DNA of 64,000 nt from Chryseobacterium sp. Leaf404 (GTDB taxonomy: Bacteria; Bacteroidota; Bacteroidia; Flavobacteriales; Weeksellaceae): contig NZ_LMQM01000011.1 of NCBI RefSeq assembly GCF_001424145.1, positions 62,001 to 126,000 of the forward strand, written 5' to 3'. The notes beneath the pieces were generated by a model, which had not been told where the DNA came from, made no database searches, and worked only from the letters and a program-made list of their open reading frames with translations. The translations under genes and the position numbers were made by a program. The stretch's first letter is position 1. Each line of letters starts with the position of its first letter. This document shows positions 45,698-52,917 of the stretch, piece after piece.

Positions 45698-45737
45698 TCC
45701 TAAATGGTTTCTCGGTGGTTCGATTCCACCGATAGGA
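45698..45737 (+). ncRNA. tRNA-like minihelix, copy 2 (acceptor stem plus T-arm only)
   Basis: TCCTA (45698-45702) pairs with TAGGA (45733-45737). A 10-base linker leads to stem CGGTGG/CCACCG around loop TTCGATT (45719-45725). Compared with copy 1, one C-G pair is changed to T-A in the outer stem, and one A-T pair is changed to T-A in the inner stem. Linker length and loop are unchanged. It lies 17 bases before the next gene start. No anticodon or D-arm exists, so it is not a tRNA gene. Confidence 0.6.
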
Positions 45738-45754
45738 GCAAAAAAAATAGAATT

Positions 45755-46048
45755 ATGTATTTAACGGATTTTCAACACGGGACACAGGCTAAAAATAACC
45801 TGGAAAAAGAAATCAAAACTTACCTCGAAACTTTAGACAGAATACTTATTGATGATGTTGATTTTACAAAGTTTCAACAGCTTATTTTGGAGAAAGTAAG
45901 GGAATTCAACAAAAAACACCCGAAGGCAAAACCAAAATCTCCGAACTACTGGAGTGGCACAGGTGAGGATGTTTTCCTAAGCGGAATTGAGTGTGTCGTG
46001 TTTAAATTTTTAAAAGTAAAAATAACATCACTGCACTTAAAAAAATAA
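45755..46048 (+). CDS. Prophage protein of unknown function (97 aa)
   Basis: The frame is 97 residues from the ATG at 45755. An in-frame ATG at 45704 would read through the tRNA-like element and is disfavoured. The protein is helical and Lys-rich, with the segment PKSPNYWSGTGEDVFLSGIE. No family is recognised. It is preceded by the element-rich stretch 45608-45737, so it may start a separate regulatory unit. Confidence 0.5.
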   Translation: MYLTDFQHGTQAKNNLEKEIKTYLETLDRILIDDVDFTKFQQLILEKVREFNKKHPKAKPKSPNYWSGTGEDVFLSGIECVVFKFLKVKITSLHLKK

Positions 46049-46075
46049 GAAATTTCTAAAACAAACAACAAAGAT

Positions 46076-46537
46076 ATGAACCCAAAAGAAGAATTAAAAC
46101 AGCTATTTGCCGACCGACCTCCCATGTCGGTGGCAATTGAGATCAATGGTTTTACTGGTTTTAGAACCACATTGATAGATGACCTTACACTGGATGAAGC
46201 CATGAAGCTTTTAAGTATTCATGTTCCAAAACAGAAGTCTGTAGAACAGGAAAACGATGAGCTTAAAAATGAGCTCCTGAGAAACGGCTGGATTTCAAAG
46301 ATTTTAAAACTTGCTGAGGAAACCGGCATTAAAGAAAAAGGAGGCTTCCACAAATTCAATAACTGGATGTTTGCTTCATCAGTATTTAAAAAGCATTTAA
46401 ATGCTCATTCAATTCTGGAACTTCAGAGAGTTCACCAACAGCTCCAAGCTGTGAAAACCAACAATGCCCGCAGCGCAACTAAAGTAATGACAAAAGCGTG
46501 GTGGGATAAAGCAGAAAAAAACGTAAAACTTAATTAA
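46076..46537 (+). CDS. Prophage protein of unknown function (153 aa)
   Basis: The 153-residue protein has a polar N-terminal half and a C-terminal part with a regular helical look and conserved-type Trp-Trp (KVMTKAWWDKAE). I do not recognise the family; similarity to Mu GemA is not convincing. It lies one base upstream of the nucleoid-associated protein gene. Confidence 0.6.
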   Translation: MNPKEELKQLFADRPPMSVAIEINGFTGFRTTLIDDLTLDEAMKLLSIHVPKQKSVEQENDELKNELLRNGWISKILKLAEETGIKEKGGFHKFNNWMFASSVFKKHLNAHSILELQRVHQQLQAVKTNNARSATKVMTKAWWDKAEKNVKLN

Positions 46538-46538
46538 T

Positions 46539-47537
46539 ATGAAGATTATTGCCCACAAAGTAGGAAACAAGATTAACGGAGAATCCTTAATCACCTACGA
46601 AGACGAATTACAACTCGACGAATCAACTTTTGAATTACTGGAGAATTATTTTTTAGGTGCTTTTAAAACTGAAGAAACCTATCAATTTTACAGTGATACT
46701 TATTTGGTCAATAATCCTGTTTTTTCTGCCAGTAGAGAAATTTTTTCACGCCCCGACTCCATAAGACTTGAATCTCAAAAAATAGCAAAACATCTTTTTG
46801 AATCTGCTGAAAATCCGAGAGTGCAAGGTGGTGAACTGTTCATTGTTTACTTTGATGATGAAACCGTAGGAAATGAGAAAATAGGGATTTTTAAAACTGA
46901 GAAAAGAGAAAACTTCTTAAAAATGTTTCCCGGTAACGAAAATCTTGATATTGAGAAAGACCAAGGTGTAAGTTTAACTAAAATCGACAAAGCTGCTTTA
47001 ATTTATAATTCATCTGAAGATGATGGTTACATTCTTTCAGTTGTAGACAACAATAAAAACGGCGACATGTATTACTGGTTTGAAGATTTTTTAAAAGTAA
47101 AACAGCGTGAAGATGATTATTACCATACGCAGGAATCAATGGCTGTCATCAAAGATTATTTTAAAAAACAGCTTCCGGTGGAATTTGAAGTTTCCAAAGC
47201 TGATCAGGCAGACCTCCTAAATAAAGCTGCAAGATACTTCCAAGAAAAAGAACAGTTCAACTTAGAAGATTTTGGAACTGAAGTTTTAGAACAGCCCGAA
47301 ATCATCGAAAGTTTCACAGATTTTAAAACTGATTACGAACAGGAGATGCAAATCAATATTGCTGAAGAATTTCCAATCAGTCATTCAGCTGTAAAGAAGT
47401 CTCAAAAGCATTTTAAAAGCATTATTAAACTTGACAAAAATTTTCACATCTACATCCACGGTGATAGAAAACTTCTTGAGAGTGGAACTGATGAAAAGGG
47501 AAATTTCTACAAAATGTATTTTGAAAAGGAAGTTTAA
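46539..47537 (+). CDS. Nucleoid-associated protein, NdpA/YejK-like
   Basis: The 332-residue protein resembles the NdpA/YejK nucleoid-associated family. Typical features are an N-terminal AHKVGNKINGE stretch, a middle segment with GGELFIVYFDDE and GIFKTEKRENFL, and a C-terminal part ending in HIYIHGDRKLLE. Host members bind DNA and affect nucleoid structure. It is unusual to see one in the early operon of a transposable prophage. It may organise phage DNA or alter host chromatin during transposition. It shares one base with the next gene. Confidence 0.75.
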   Translation: MKIIAHKVGNKINGESLITYEDELQLDESTFELLENYFLGAFKTEETYQFYSDTYLVNNPVFSASREIFSRPDSIRLESQKIAKHLFESAENPRVQGGELFIVYFDDETVGNEKIGIFKTEKRENFLKMFPGNENLDIEKDQGVSLTKIDKAALIYNSSEDDGYILSVVDNNKNGDMYYWFEDFLKVKQREDDYYHTQESMAVIKDYFKKQLPVEFEVSKADQADLLNKAARYFQEKEQFNLEDFGTEVLEQPEIIESFTDFKTDYEQEMQINIAEEFPISHSAVKKSQKHFKSIIKLDKNFHIYIHGDRKLLESGTDEKGNFYKMYFEKEV

Positions 47538-47671
47538 TGGCACTCAAAAAAAGAAAAACCCCGCTTCACGTTCTATTTGGTGAGCGTGAAGCATTAAAGA
47601 ATCATTCTATTGTAAAACCTAAAGAAAAACAGAAAAATGATACTATCATTCAAAACAAAAATCAACGATAA
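47537..47671 (+). CDS. Small basic prophage protein (44 aa)
   Basis: This 44-residue frame starts at 47537 (the last base of the NdpA-like stop) and overlaps the next gene by 35 bases. It is rich in Lys, Arg and Gln. Support is limited to spacing; it could be a non-coding stretch. Confidence 0.35.
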   Translation: MALKKRKTPLHVLFGEREALKNHSIVKPKEKQKNDTIIQNKNQR

Positions 47672-48125
47672 AAAGACTCACTTTCCTGAAAAGATTCTCC
47701 TTTCTATAGAACAGAATAAACTTTCGGATGAGCCTTTAAATTTTGGAATAGCGTCAAAAGATTACAGCCCAAAAATCCACACCATCAGAAAAGACGATAA
47801 AAACAGATGGAAGGTAGGTGTAATGATTGATTTTTTTATCAATGCGAGAACGAAAGATATGTTTCGCTTTGCTCCGAAAATACAGGTTGTTTCTATTCAG
47901 GAATTTGAAATTAAATATTTTGGGTTGACCGTTCAGATATTAATTGATGAAGAGTGGTTTGGAGACGCTTTTTTTGACCAATTCAAAAATATAGAATGTC
48001 ACAATTTGGACTTAGAAACTTTAGCTCAAAATGATGGCTTTGCATCGCTTGATGAGTTTTTTGAATATTTCAACGAAGATTTCAAAGGCAAAATTATTCA
48101 CTGGACAAATTTTAAATACACATAA
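47637..48125 (+). CDS. ASCH-like phage protein
   Basis: The 162-residue protein has a pattern common in Bacteroidetes phages and resembles the ASCH fold. MILSFK opens it, then KIHTIRKDDKNRWKVG, a beta-rich centre, NDGFASLDEFFEYF and the ending KGKIIHWTNFKY. ASCH domains are linked to RNA binding or nucleotide-modification repair. Here the role is open. It shares one base with the next gene. Confidence 0.55.
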   Translation: MILSFKTKINDKKTHFPEKILLSIEQNKLSDEPLNFGIASKDYSPKIHTIRKDDKNRWKVGVMIDFFINARTKDMFRFAPKIQVVSIQEFEIKYFGLTVQILIDEEWFGDAFFDQFKNIECHNLDLETLAQNDGFASLDEFFEYFNEDFKGKIIHWTNFKYT

Positions 48126-48490
48126 TGGAAGAAACAGAAATACTAAACTTCCTCAACGAAGTTACCGGCTCGAAGTTCAGAGAAATTAAAAGTAATATTT
48201 CCAAAATATCAGCACTTTTAAAACAGAACTTCACCAAAGAGCAGATTATAGAAGTGATCCAACTGAAAGTTATTCAGTGGAAAAATAACCCGAAAATGGC
48301 GATGTATTTGAGACCATCAACACTTTTTTTAGAAAGGAATTTTGAAAATTACATCAACGAGATCGAAAGAATAAAGCAAAATCCTCAATTGTATGCAAAA
48401 TACTTCGCAGAAATCAATAACGTTAAAACAGAGCAAAGTACTTCCGGAGCGTTCGATAAAATTGATGCAATGTTTGGTAAGCGAGGATAA
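48125..48490 (+). CDS. Protein with conserved phage replication C-terminal domain
   Basis: The 121-residue protein matches the conserved phage C-terminal domain often at the end of replication initiators. It has EILNFLNEVTGSKFRE at the start, KVIQWKNNPKMAMYLRPSTLF in the middle and NFENYINEI after it. Here the domain stands alone rather than fused to a helix-turn-helix. Role in replication or recruitment is inferred from family only. Confidence 0.65.
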   Translation: MEETEILNFLNEVTGSKFREIKSNISKISALLKQNFTKEQIIEVIQLKVIQWKNNPKMAMYLRPSTLFLERNFENYINEIERIKQNPQLYAKYFAEINNVKTEQSTSGAFDKIDAMFGKRG

Positions 48491-48506
48491 ATTTAAAATT
48501 ATTCAA

Positions 48507-49184
48507 ATGGAAAGGAGTCTGACAATTGCAAAATGCGTTTCGGCTCCTTTGCTTATCAATCAGAAAGCTGGAGAAAATGAGCTGATTAAATCAATTTTTT
48601 TAATTATCCGGAGATTTAATGATTTGGTGAATGTCAGCCGAAAACTAAATGAAGACCAGATGATTGCTTTGGCAGCAGACTTTTACGAACGGTTTTCAGG
48701 GGAAAGTCTTGAAGATGTAATGTTATTTTTTAAGATGGCAAGAAACGGCGATTTTGGCGACATCTACCGCCTTGATTCAATCGTCATTCTCGCATGGGTT
48801 CCTCAATATCTTGAAAAGAAAATTGAAGCTTTTCACGACAGCCGGATCAGCGAGGAAAATGCGAGAATAAGAGCGGAAAATGATGCAGTACAAAATCACG
48901 AGTATTCCGAGAAATCGGTTGAAATGCTGGAGGAACTTTCCCGAAGGTTGAAAACAGCAACCGTCAGCCGAAATACAGGCGTTTTGAGAAAAGATAATCC
49001 TTTATTTGATTACAGTGAATATCTGAAAACACTTCCGGAAACGATCCAAAAGAAAGACGATGAGTTTTTGGAAACGATGATTGGCAATACTTCAAAATAT
49101 TCTCATCCGGAAGTCTACAAAATTTTGATGACCGAAAAAGAAATAAGGGATAAAAGTAAACCAATAAAAAAAACAAAAAAATGA
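48507..49184 (+). CDS. Prophage protein of unknown function (225 aa)
   Basis: I use the ATG at 48507, 16 bases after the previous stop. The frame could open 114 bases earlier, but that would overlap the preceding gene. The protein is helical with charged coiled segments (ENARIRAENDAV, then KSVEMLEELSRRLKT) and a Lys-rich tail. No domain is recognised; position in the early region suggests a DNA-related role. Confidence 0.6.
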   Translation: MERSLTIAKCVSAPLLINQKAGENELIKSIFLIIRRFNDLVNVSRKLNEDQMIALAADFYERFSGESLEDVMLFFKMARNGDFGDIYRLDSIVILAWVPQYLEKKIEAFHDSRISEENARIRAENDAVQNHEYSEKSVEMLEELSRRLKTATVSRNTGVLRKDNPLFDYSEYLKTLPETIQKKDDEFLETMIGNTSKYSHPEVYKILMTEKEIRDKSKPIKKTKK

Positions 49185-49399
49185 TAAAGATAAACGGTTA
49201 TTGGTACAATGATACAGAGATAAAGGAAGCATTAGAGAAAAAAGGCTACACCATTGTAACTTTAGAAATAAGTTCTGAAGCCCGTGATTTTCCTCTTTAC
49301 GAAACCTACGCCTTACAAAACGGCGAATCGCCAACGGTTCTCAACCGAATGAAAAGCGTTGCTTTGAAAGAATTTGAGAAAAAACCTGAATTAATTTAG
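49181..49399 (+). CDS. Prophage protein of unknown function (72 aa)
   Basis: The 72-residue frame overlaps the previous gene by 4 bases (ATGA) and ends at a terminator. It contains KINGYWYNDTEIKEALEKKG, which may be a small helix-strand fold. No family is recognised. Confidence 0.5.
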   Translation: MIKINGYWYNDTEIKEALEKKGYTIVTLEISSEARDFPLYETYALQNGESPTVLNRMKSVALKEFEKKPELI

Positions 49400-49401
49400 C
49401 T

Positions 49402-49428
49402 AACTACGGATTTCCGTAGTTTTTTTTG
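49402..49428 (+). terminator. Terminator at the end of the early operon
   Basis: AACTACGGA pairs with TCCGTAGTT across a 2-base TT turn (effectively a short tetraloop), followed by eight T. It lies 3 bases past the last early gene. Confidence 0.8.
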
Positions 49429-49453
49429 AAACAAACATTTTAAATTTACAACA

Positions 49454-49672
49454 ATGAAAGAATGCAGAATCAATTTTCAAAACGATATCATTGAAAATAT
49501 ATTGGATGCTTTAAAAACATGTGGTGCCGGTATCGGTATCGCCGAAAAATACAACTACGAAGTTGAGAGTGGCACTTATTCTTCTACTCTCGTTTTTACA
49601 CCGAAGGAAGGCCAAAAATTGAACGCAATAGATTTTTTTATGTTTGGCTATTTTATTGGTAGAGATTATTAA
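49454..49672 (+). CDS. Prophage protein of unknown function (72 aa)
   Basis: The 72-residue frame begins after the early terminator and may open a new transcript. It includes GAGIGIAEKYNYEVESG and ends with a hydrophobic segment (FFMFGYFIGRDY). No family is recognised. Confidence 0.5.
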   Translation: MKECRINFQNDIIENILDALKTCGAGIGIAEKYNYEVESGTYSSTLVFTPKEGQKLNAIDFFMFGYFIGRDY

Positions 49673-49695
49673 TTAAATTTGATAAAAATAAATTA

Positions 49696-50013
49696 ATGTC
49701 GATACAGGATTTTTATTGGGAAGATGTGAAGCTTTTAGTTTCCGGAGAATCGGTGCCATTTGTGCCTGTCGAATATAATAGTAGCAAAAACGCATTCGAA
49801 ATACTTATTGAGATTAAAATAGATGATTTGTTAAAGAATAGGAAGGAAAAAGGTTATTGTATAAATTTAGATAATGAAACGGGTAAATCAATTATAATTG
49901 ATGGAATCGAATTTAAAATAGGTAATCGTATATTTTTTGATAAAAATGAGTACTTGGTCTACGCTGTTTTAGATAACACTATAATTTTAGAATTAATTGC
50001 AATAACAAAATGA
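49696..50013 (+). CDS. Prophage accessory protein of unknown function (105 aa)
   Basis: This 105-residue frame is rich in Ile and Lys and is more AT-rich than the flanking structural genes. No domain is recognised. It overlaps the following gene by 4 bases. The pair sits between two terminators and could be an accessory (moron) unit. Confidence 0.5.
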   Translation: MSIQDFYWEDVKLLVSGESVPFVPVEYNSSKNAFEILIEIKIDDLLKNRKEKGYCINLDNETGKSIIIDGIEFKIGNRIFFDKNEYLVYAVLDNTIILELIAITK

Positions 50014-50477
50014 AACCACTTTTATTTTTACTTTTTTCTGTTTTCGCATTTGGGCAGAATGTTGAGCTATTGAAAAAGGTCAATGGCATTAGTGAAACTG
50101 AAGCCGAAAAACTGAATGCAGTAATGCTGCCTGATTTTAAATTGATAGATTCATATCGTCAAGGTTTAACAACTCATTATACTTACTTGCCAAAAAATGC
50201 TGAAGATAATGAAGTCAAAAATTGTAAACTTGGAAATCCTTGTGACAGAAAAATAATGATCAATTATAATAATAAAAATTCTGTCTTTAATTTTGAAAGT
50301 GCAACTGGTGAAGCTGAACCATTGAAACAATTTTGGGTAACTTATGTACAAGCGGAAGGGGGTGAAAAAAAAGTCTACACTTACAAAAATAGGGAAGATA
50401 AAATTTGGTTAAACTTCTTTAATGTTGGCAGGCGCTGGATGATCAAAAACATGTCTCAAAACCCGCAACCTTGGTAA
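50010..50477 (+). CDS. Exported prophage protein, possible lysogeny-conversion factor
   Basis: The 155-residue protein begins with a clear signal peptide (MKPLLFLLFSVFAFGQ, cleavage likely near residue 16). The mature part has two cysteines (KNCKLGNPCDR), which may form a disulphide, and Trp-rich ends. No family is recognised. An exported protein between early and late modules that ends in its own terminator is typical of a gene expressed from the lysogen. Confidence 0.6.
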   Translation: MKPLLFLLFSVFAFGQNVELLKKVNGISETEAEKLNAVMLPDFKLIDSYRQGLTTHYTYLPKNAEDNEVKNCKLGNPCDRKIMINYNNKNSVFNFESATGEAEPLKQFWVTYVQAEGGEKKVYTYKNREDKIWLNFFNVGRRWMIKNMSQNPQPW

Positions 50478-50483
50478 TATAAT

Positions 50484-50509
50484 AAAACCCGCAATTAAGC
50501 GGGTTTTTT
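50484..50509 (+). terminator. Terminator after the accessory pair
   Basis: AAAACCCGC and GCGGGTTTT form the stem around AATTAA, followed by T. It insulates the accessory genes from the next unit. Confidence 0.8.
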
Positions 50510-50566
50510 AATACCATATAACGCCGGCTTGACTTGTATGATACTGTGATGTATTTTTGTTCTCAG

Positions 50567-50779
50567 ATGGCGTACAATCGACGAAATTATGTTAAACGGG
50601 CAAAATATATTATATCGGTGTACAACCAATATAAGCACGTCGATGTTCCTGATACCCGAATCCTCTCAAACTACTTTCCTCAACACAATATTTTTATTTC
50701 TTACCGCCAGTGGATGAACATTAAAGGAATGGTGATTCCGAAGGTTGAGAATGAAGAGCAGTTAACGCTTTTTAATTAG
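50567..50779 (+). CDS. Small basic phage protein (70 aa)
   Basis: I choose the ATG at 50567 because it gives the start MAYNRRNYVKRAK, which resembles a set of small Bacteroidetes phage proteins beginning MAYN. An ATG at 50549 or a TTG at 50534 would extend it. Basic start and an aromatic middle suggest nucleic-acid binding. It ends overlapping by 8 bases the end of the minus-strand head module. Confidence 0.5.
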   Translation: MAYNRRNYVKRAKYIISVYNQYKHVDVPDTRILSNYFPQHNIFISYRQWMNIKGMVIPKVENEEQLTLFN

Positions 50780-51287
50780 TGTTTAAATTCCCTTTAAAGG
50801 TAAATTCAATTTCTTTAAATTCTTCGTCAATCGGGCTGTAATCTTCATACTGAGTGGTATAGTTCAGATTTCTCACACGCAGACCGATATCGTTATTATT
50901 CTGACTTCTGATATTGGTTCGCACCAACGCCTGAAAATAATCAGCTTCCCAATTTTGTAAGGCCTTATGCACTTTTTGCTCAATTGCCAAATACTCCAGT
51001 GCCTTTTCTTTTACAGGCTGTGGTGCTTTCTGCCATGACTGACTGAAAGGTGCAAAAATTAACTGTATCGAAATCTGCACAGCACCCACCTGAGCACCGC
51101 CCGAAATATTGGTGTAATCTGTACTTGGAAAATCAATTAAAATAGCAGGGTAAACCAGTGGCGGTCTTTCATCTTCACTATCCTGACCTAACTGACCTAA
51201 ATCCTGATCAATGTATTTTATTTCCGGGACTTTCTCGGTGATGCGATTCTGAAAGTCCAATAAAAAGTTTGCAAAAAAATTATCCAT
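50772..51287 (-). CDS. Mu gp37-like tail or head-tail completion protein
   Basis: The 171-residue protein resembles the Mu gp37/tail-terminator group. It has a short helical N-terminus and a beta-rich core (VYPAILIDFPSTDYTNISGGAQVG, then VQISIQLIFAP), and it is next to the virion morphogenesis gene. Sequence similarity is weak, and the call rests mainly on position and size. It is the last gene of the minus-strand head block. Confidence 0.5.
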   Translation of the reverse strand: MDNFFANFLLDFQNRITEKVPEIKYIDQDLGQLGQDSEDERPPLVYPAILIDFPSTDYTNISGGAQVGAVQISIQLIFAPFSQSWQKAPQPVKEKALEYLAIEQKVHKALQNWEADYFQALVRTNIRSQNNNDIGLRVRNLNYTTQYEDYSPIDEEFKEIEFTFKGNLNTN

Positions 51288-51847
51288 TATTTTATGATTT
51301 CCTGAATGTCCTTATTAATCATTTTTAAAAGTGAGTTCTCCAAAGTTTTAGAAGGTCTTTTCGCCGTTGGAATAAATTGCCTTCTTGGAATATTCACTTT
51401 TCTTGTGTGAGCTCGTACGCTTCCTTCACCGCTTTTGAATTTCACGGTTTTTTGCCGTTCCTTTCCTGTTTTGGTAAATTTCCCAGTACCAACCTTTCCT
51501 TTGGAATATCGGTTTCTTTGATGTGCTTTTACAGACATTTTACCTTTGAAACCTTCATTGTGTACCTGAGCATACGGCATATCATTTCTAAGCGTTACTT
51601 CACCAACGCCGATAATTACTCGTGTTGCTGCTCTTAGTCTTCCGCTTTCAATTAATATTCTGCCTTTTTTCTTTTTGGTTGGTTTCCATTTTTTGAAATA
51701 TGTGCCTTGAAATCCTTGAGCACGAAAATTTCCATTGACGTACCGAATCATCATGTTAGCCTTTTTTTTCGGCAGCTGTTGTTCAATATAATTTTTAACC
51801 CTGTAGGCTTTACCTCTGATTACTGATTCTGATTCTTGTGGTGTCAT
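51287..51847 (-). CDS. Phage virion morphogenesis (Mu gpG-like) protein
   Basis: This 186-residue basic protein resembles the phage virion morphogenesis/tail completion family of Mu gpG and P2 gpS type. The characteristic stretch is RNDMPYAQVHNEGF, with NIPRRQFIPTAK near the C-terminus. Middle parts are rich in Lys, Arg and Gly. It probably joins head and tail. It overlaps both neighbours by 1-4 bases. Confidence 0.75.
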   Translation of the reverse strand: MTPQESESVIRGKAYRVKNYIEQQLPKKKANMMIRYVNGNFRAQGFQGTYFKKWKPTKKKKGRILIESGRLRAATRVIIGVGEVTLRNDMPYAQVHNEGFKGKMSVKAHQRNRYSKGKVGTGKFTKTGKERQKTVKFKSGEGSVRAHTRKVNIPRRQFIPTAKRPSKTLENSLLKMINKDIQEIIK

Positions 51848-52917
51848 TCTCTGTGCATTAAAACGCCTTTGCGATATTGATTTATTGTTGATTCACGGGT
51901 GATACTAATCACTCTTACTTTTTCAACCTCATTATCTTTTCCCACAGTTACAATAACGGTTTTATCCTCGTAATATTTTACATGGCTGGTAGTTCCTTTA
52001 TCAGGATTCATCCAACTTTCATGAGGTGATTTCAAAGCTTCATCCCTTGCCAATTCACGGGTTTGGAAAGCTTCCAGTTCACGGGTTTTTATTTTTGATA
52101 TTTTATCCATTCCATACTGTGACCAGTTAAGTTGCTTTTCCTTGCCATTAGCATTTTGAAAATAAGGATGTTTATCGTTAAAAATGATTTTCGATACAGC
52201 ACTGTTATTTTCGAAAACAGTTCCTTTCACATCTTCTTTTACAATATTATAAGCTTCAGTATTATTGAGCTTTTTTGGTGTATTTGGATTGCCCGGAATA
52301 ATTCTGCAACGGCAACCCCAATCCAATGGCGGACAAATACGCTTCCAGATCGGGTCTGATTTTGGAGCGGTGAACTTATCCAGAAGGGCGTGTTTCGGTC
52401 TTACATGGTTATCTCCGGCAGTTGAAAACTCAATGAGTTCAGAGTTCATTTCTTCCCACGCCTGAGCCATCAAAGCAGACGAATGAGCCATATCATACTC
52501 TACCTTCAAATGTCGTTCATTGAACATTTCTCCAGCATCGGCTACCCATTTCCTAAAGGTTTGAAAACTTTTAATATTGCCCTTTTCGTCCACCATCCCG
52601 TCACGATAATACTGCATTTGGGCAAAGCTTTTGGCAGCCGAAAAATGATAGATATTTCGTTTTAAATAAGGCTCCAAACTCGAAGGCGTTCCAAGTTCTG
52701 TTTTTACCGCAATCGCTTCATTTAAACGGGCGGCGGTTTCCAAATGTAAAGCTGCATTGATCGGCGTAATTCTGCCGGTGAGCAAATCTCTTGTTATTTG
52801 CTCGTAAATCGGATCAAGTGGAGGATCGCCCAAATCATAAAAATCTGATAGGTCTTGATGGGTTCCACCACATATTTCGCATTGTTGACTGTAAAGATTA
52901 TTCAACTGCCCGATCAA
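51844..52917 (-). CDS. Phage head morphogenesis protein (Mu gpF / SPP1 gp7-like)
   Basis: This 357-residue protein is a minor head protein. The diagnostic region lies in the middle: EFSTAGDNHVRPKHALLDKFTAPKSDP followed by CPPLDWGCRCRIIPG, with three cysteines near the end of that motif. It likely helps portal or capsid assembly. It overlaps the portal gene by 4 bases. Confidence 0.85.
   Translation of the reverse strand: MIGQLNNLYSQQCEICGGTHQDLSDFYDLGDPPLDPIYEQITRDLLTGRITPINAALHLETAARLNEAIAVKTELGTPSSLEPYLKRNIYHFSAAKSFAQMQYYRDGMVDEKGNIKSFQTFRKWVADAGEMFNERHLKVEYDMAHSSALMAQAWEEMNSELIEFSTAGDNHVRPKHALLDKFTAPKSDPIWKRICPPLDWGCRCRIIPGNPNTPKKLNNTEAYNIVKEDVKGTVFENNSAVSKIIFNDKHPYFQNANGKEKQLNWSQYGMDKISKIKTRELEAFQTRELARDEALKSPHESWMNPDKGTTSHVKYYEDKTVIVTVGKDNEVEKVRVISITRESTINQYRKGVLMHRE

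Noticed and set aside
46076..46537. Mu GemA homologue
   Set aside because: The position and the Trp-Trp ending are suggestive, but the family's characteristic N-terminal motif is not seen.
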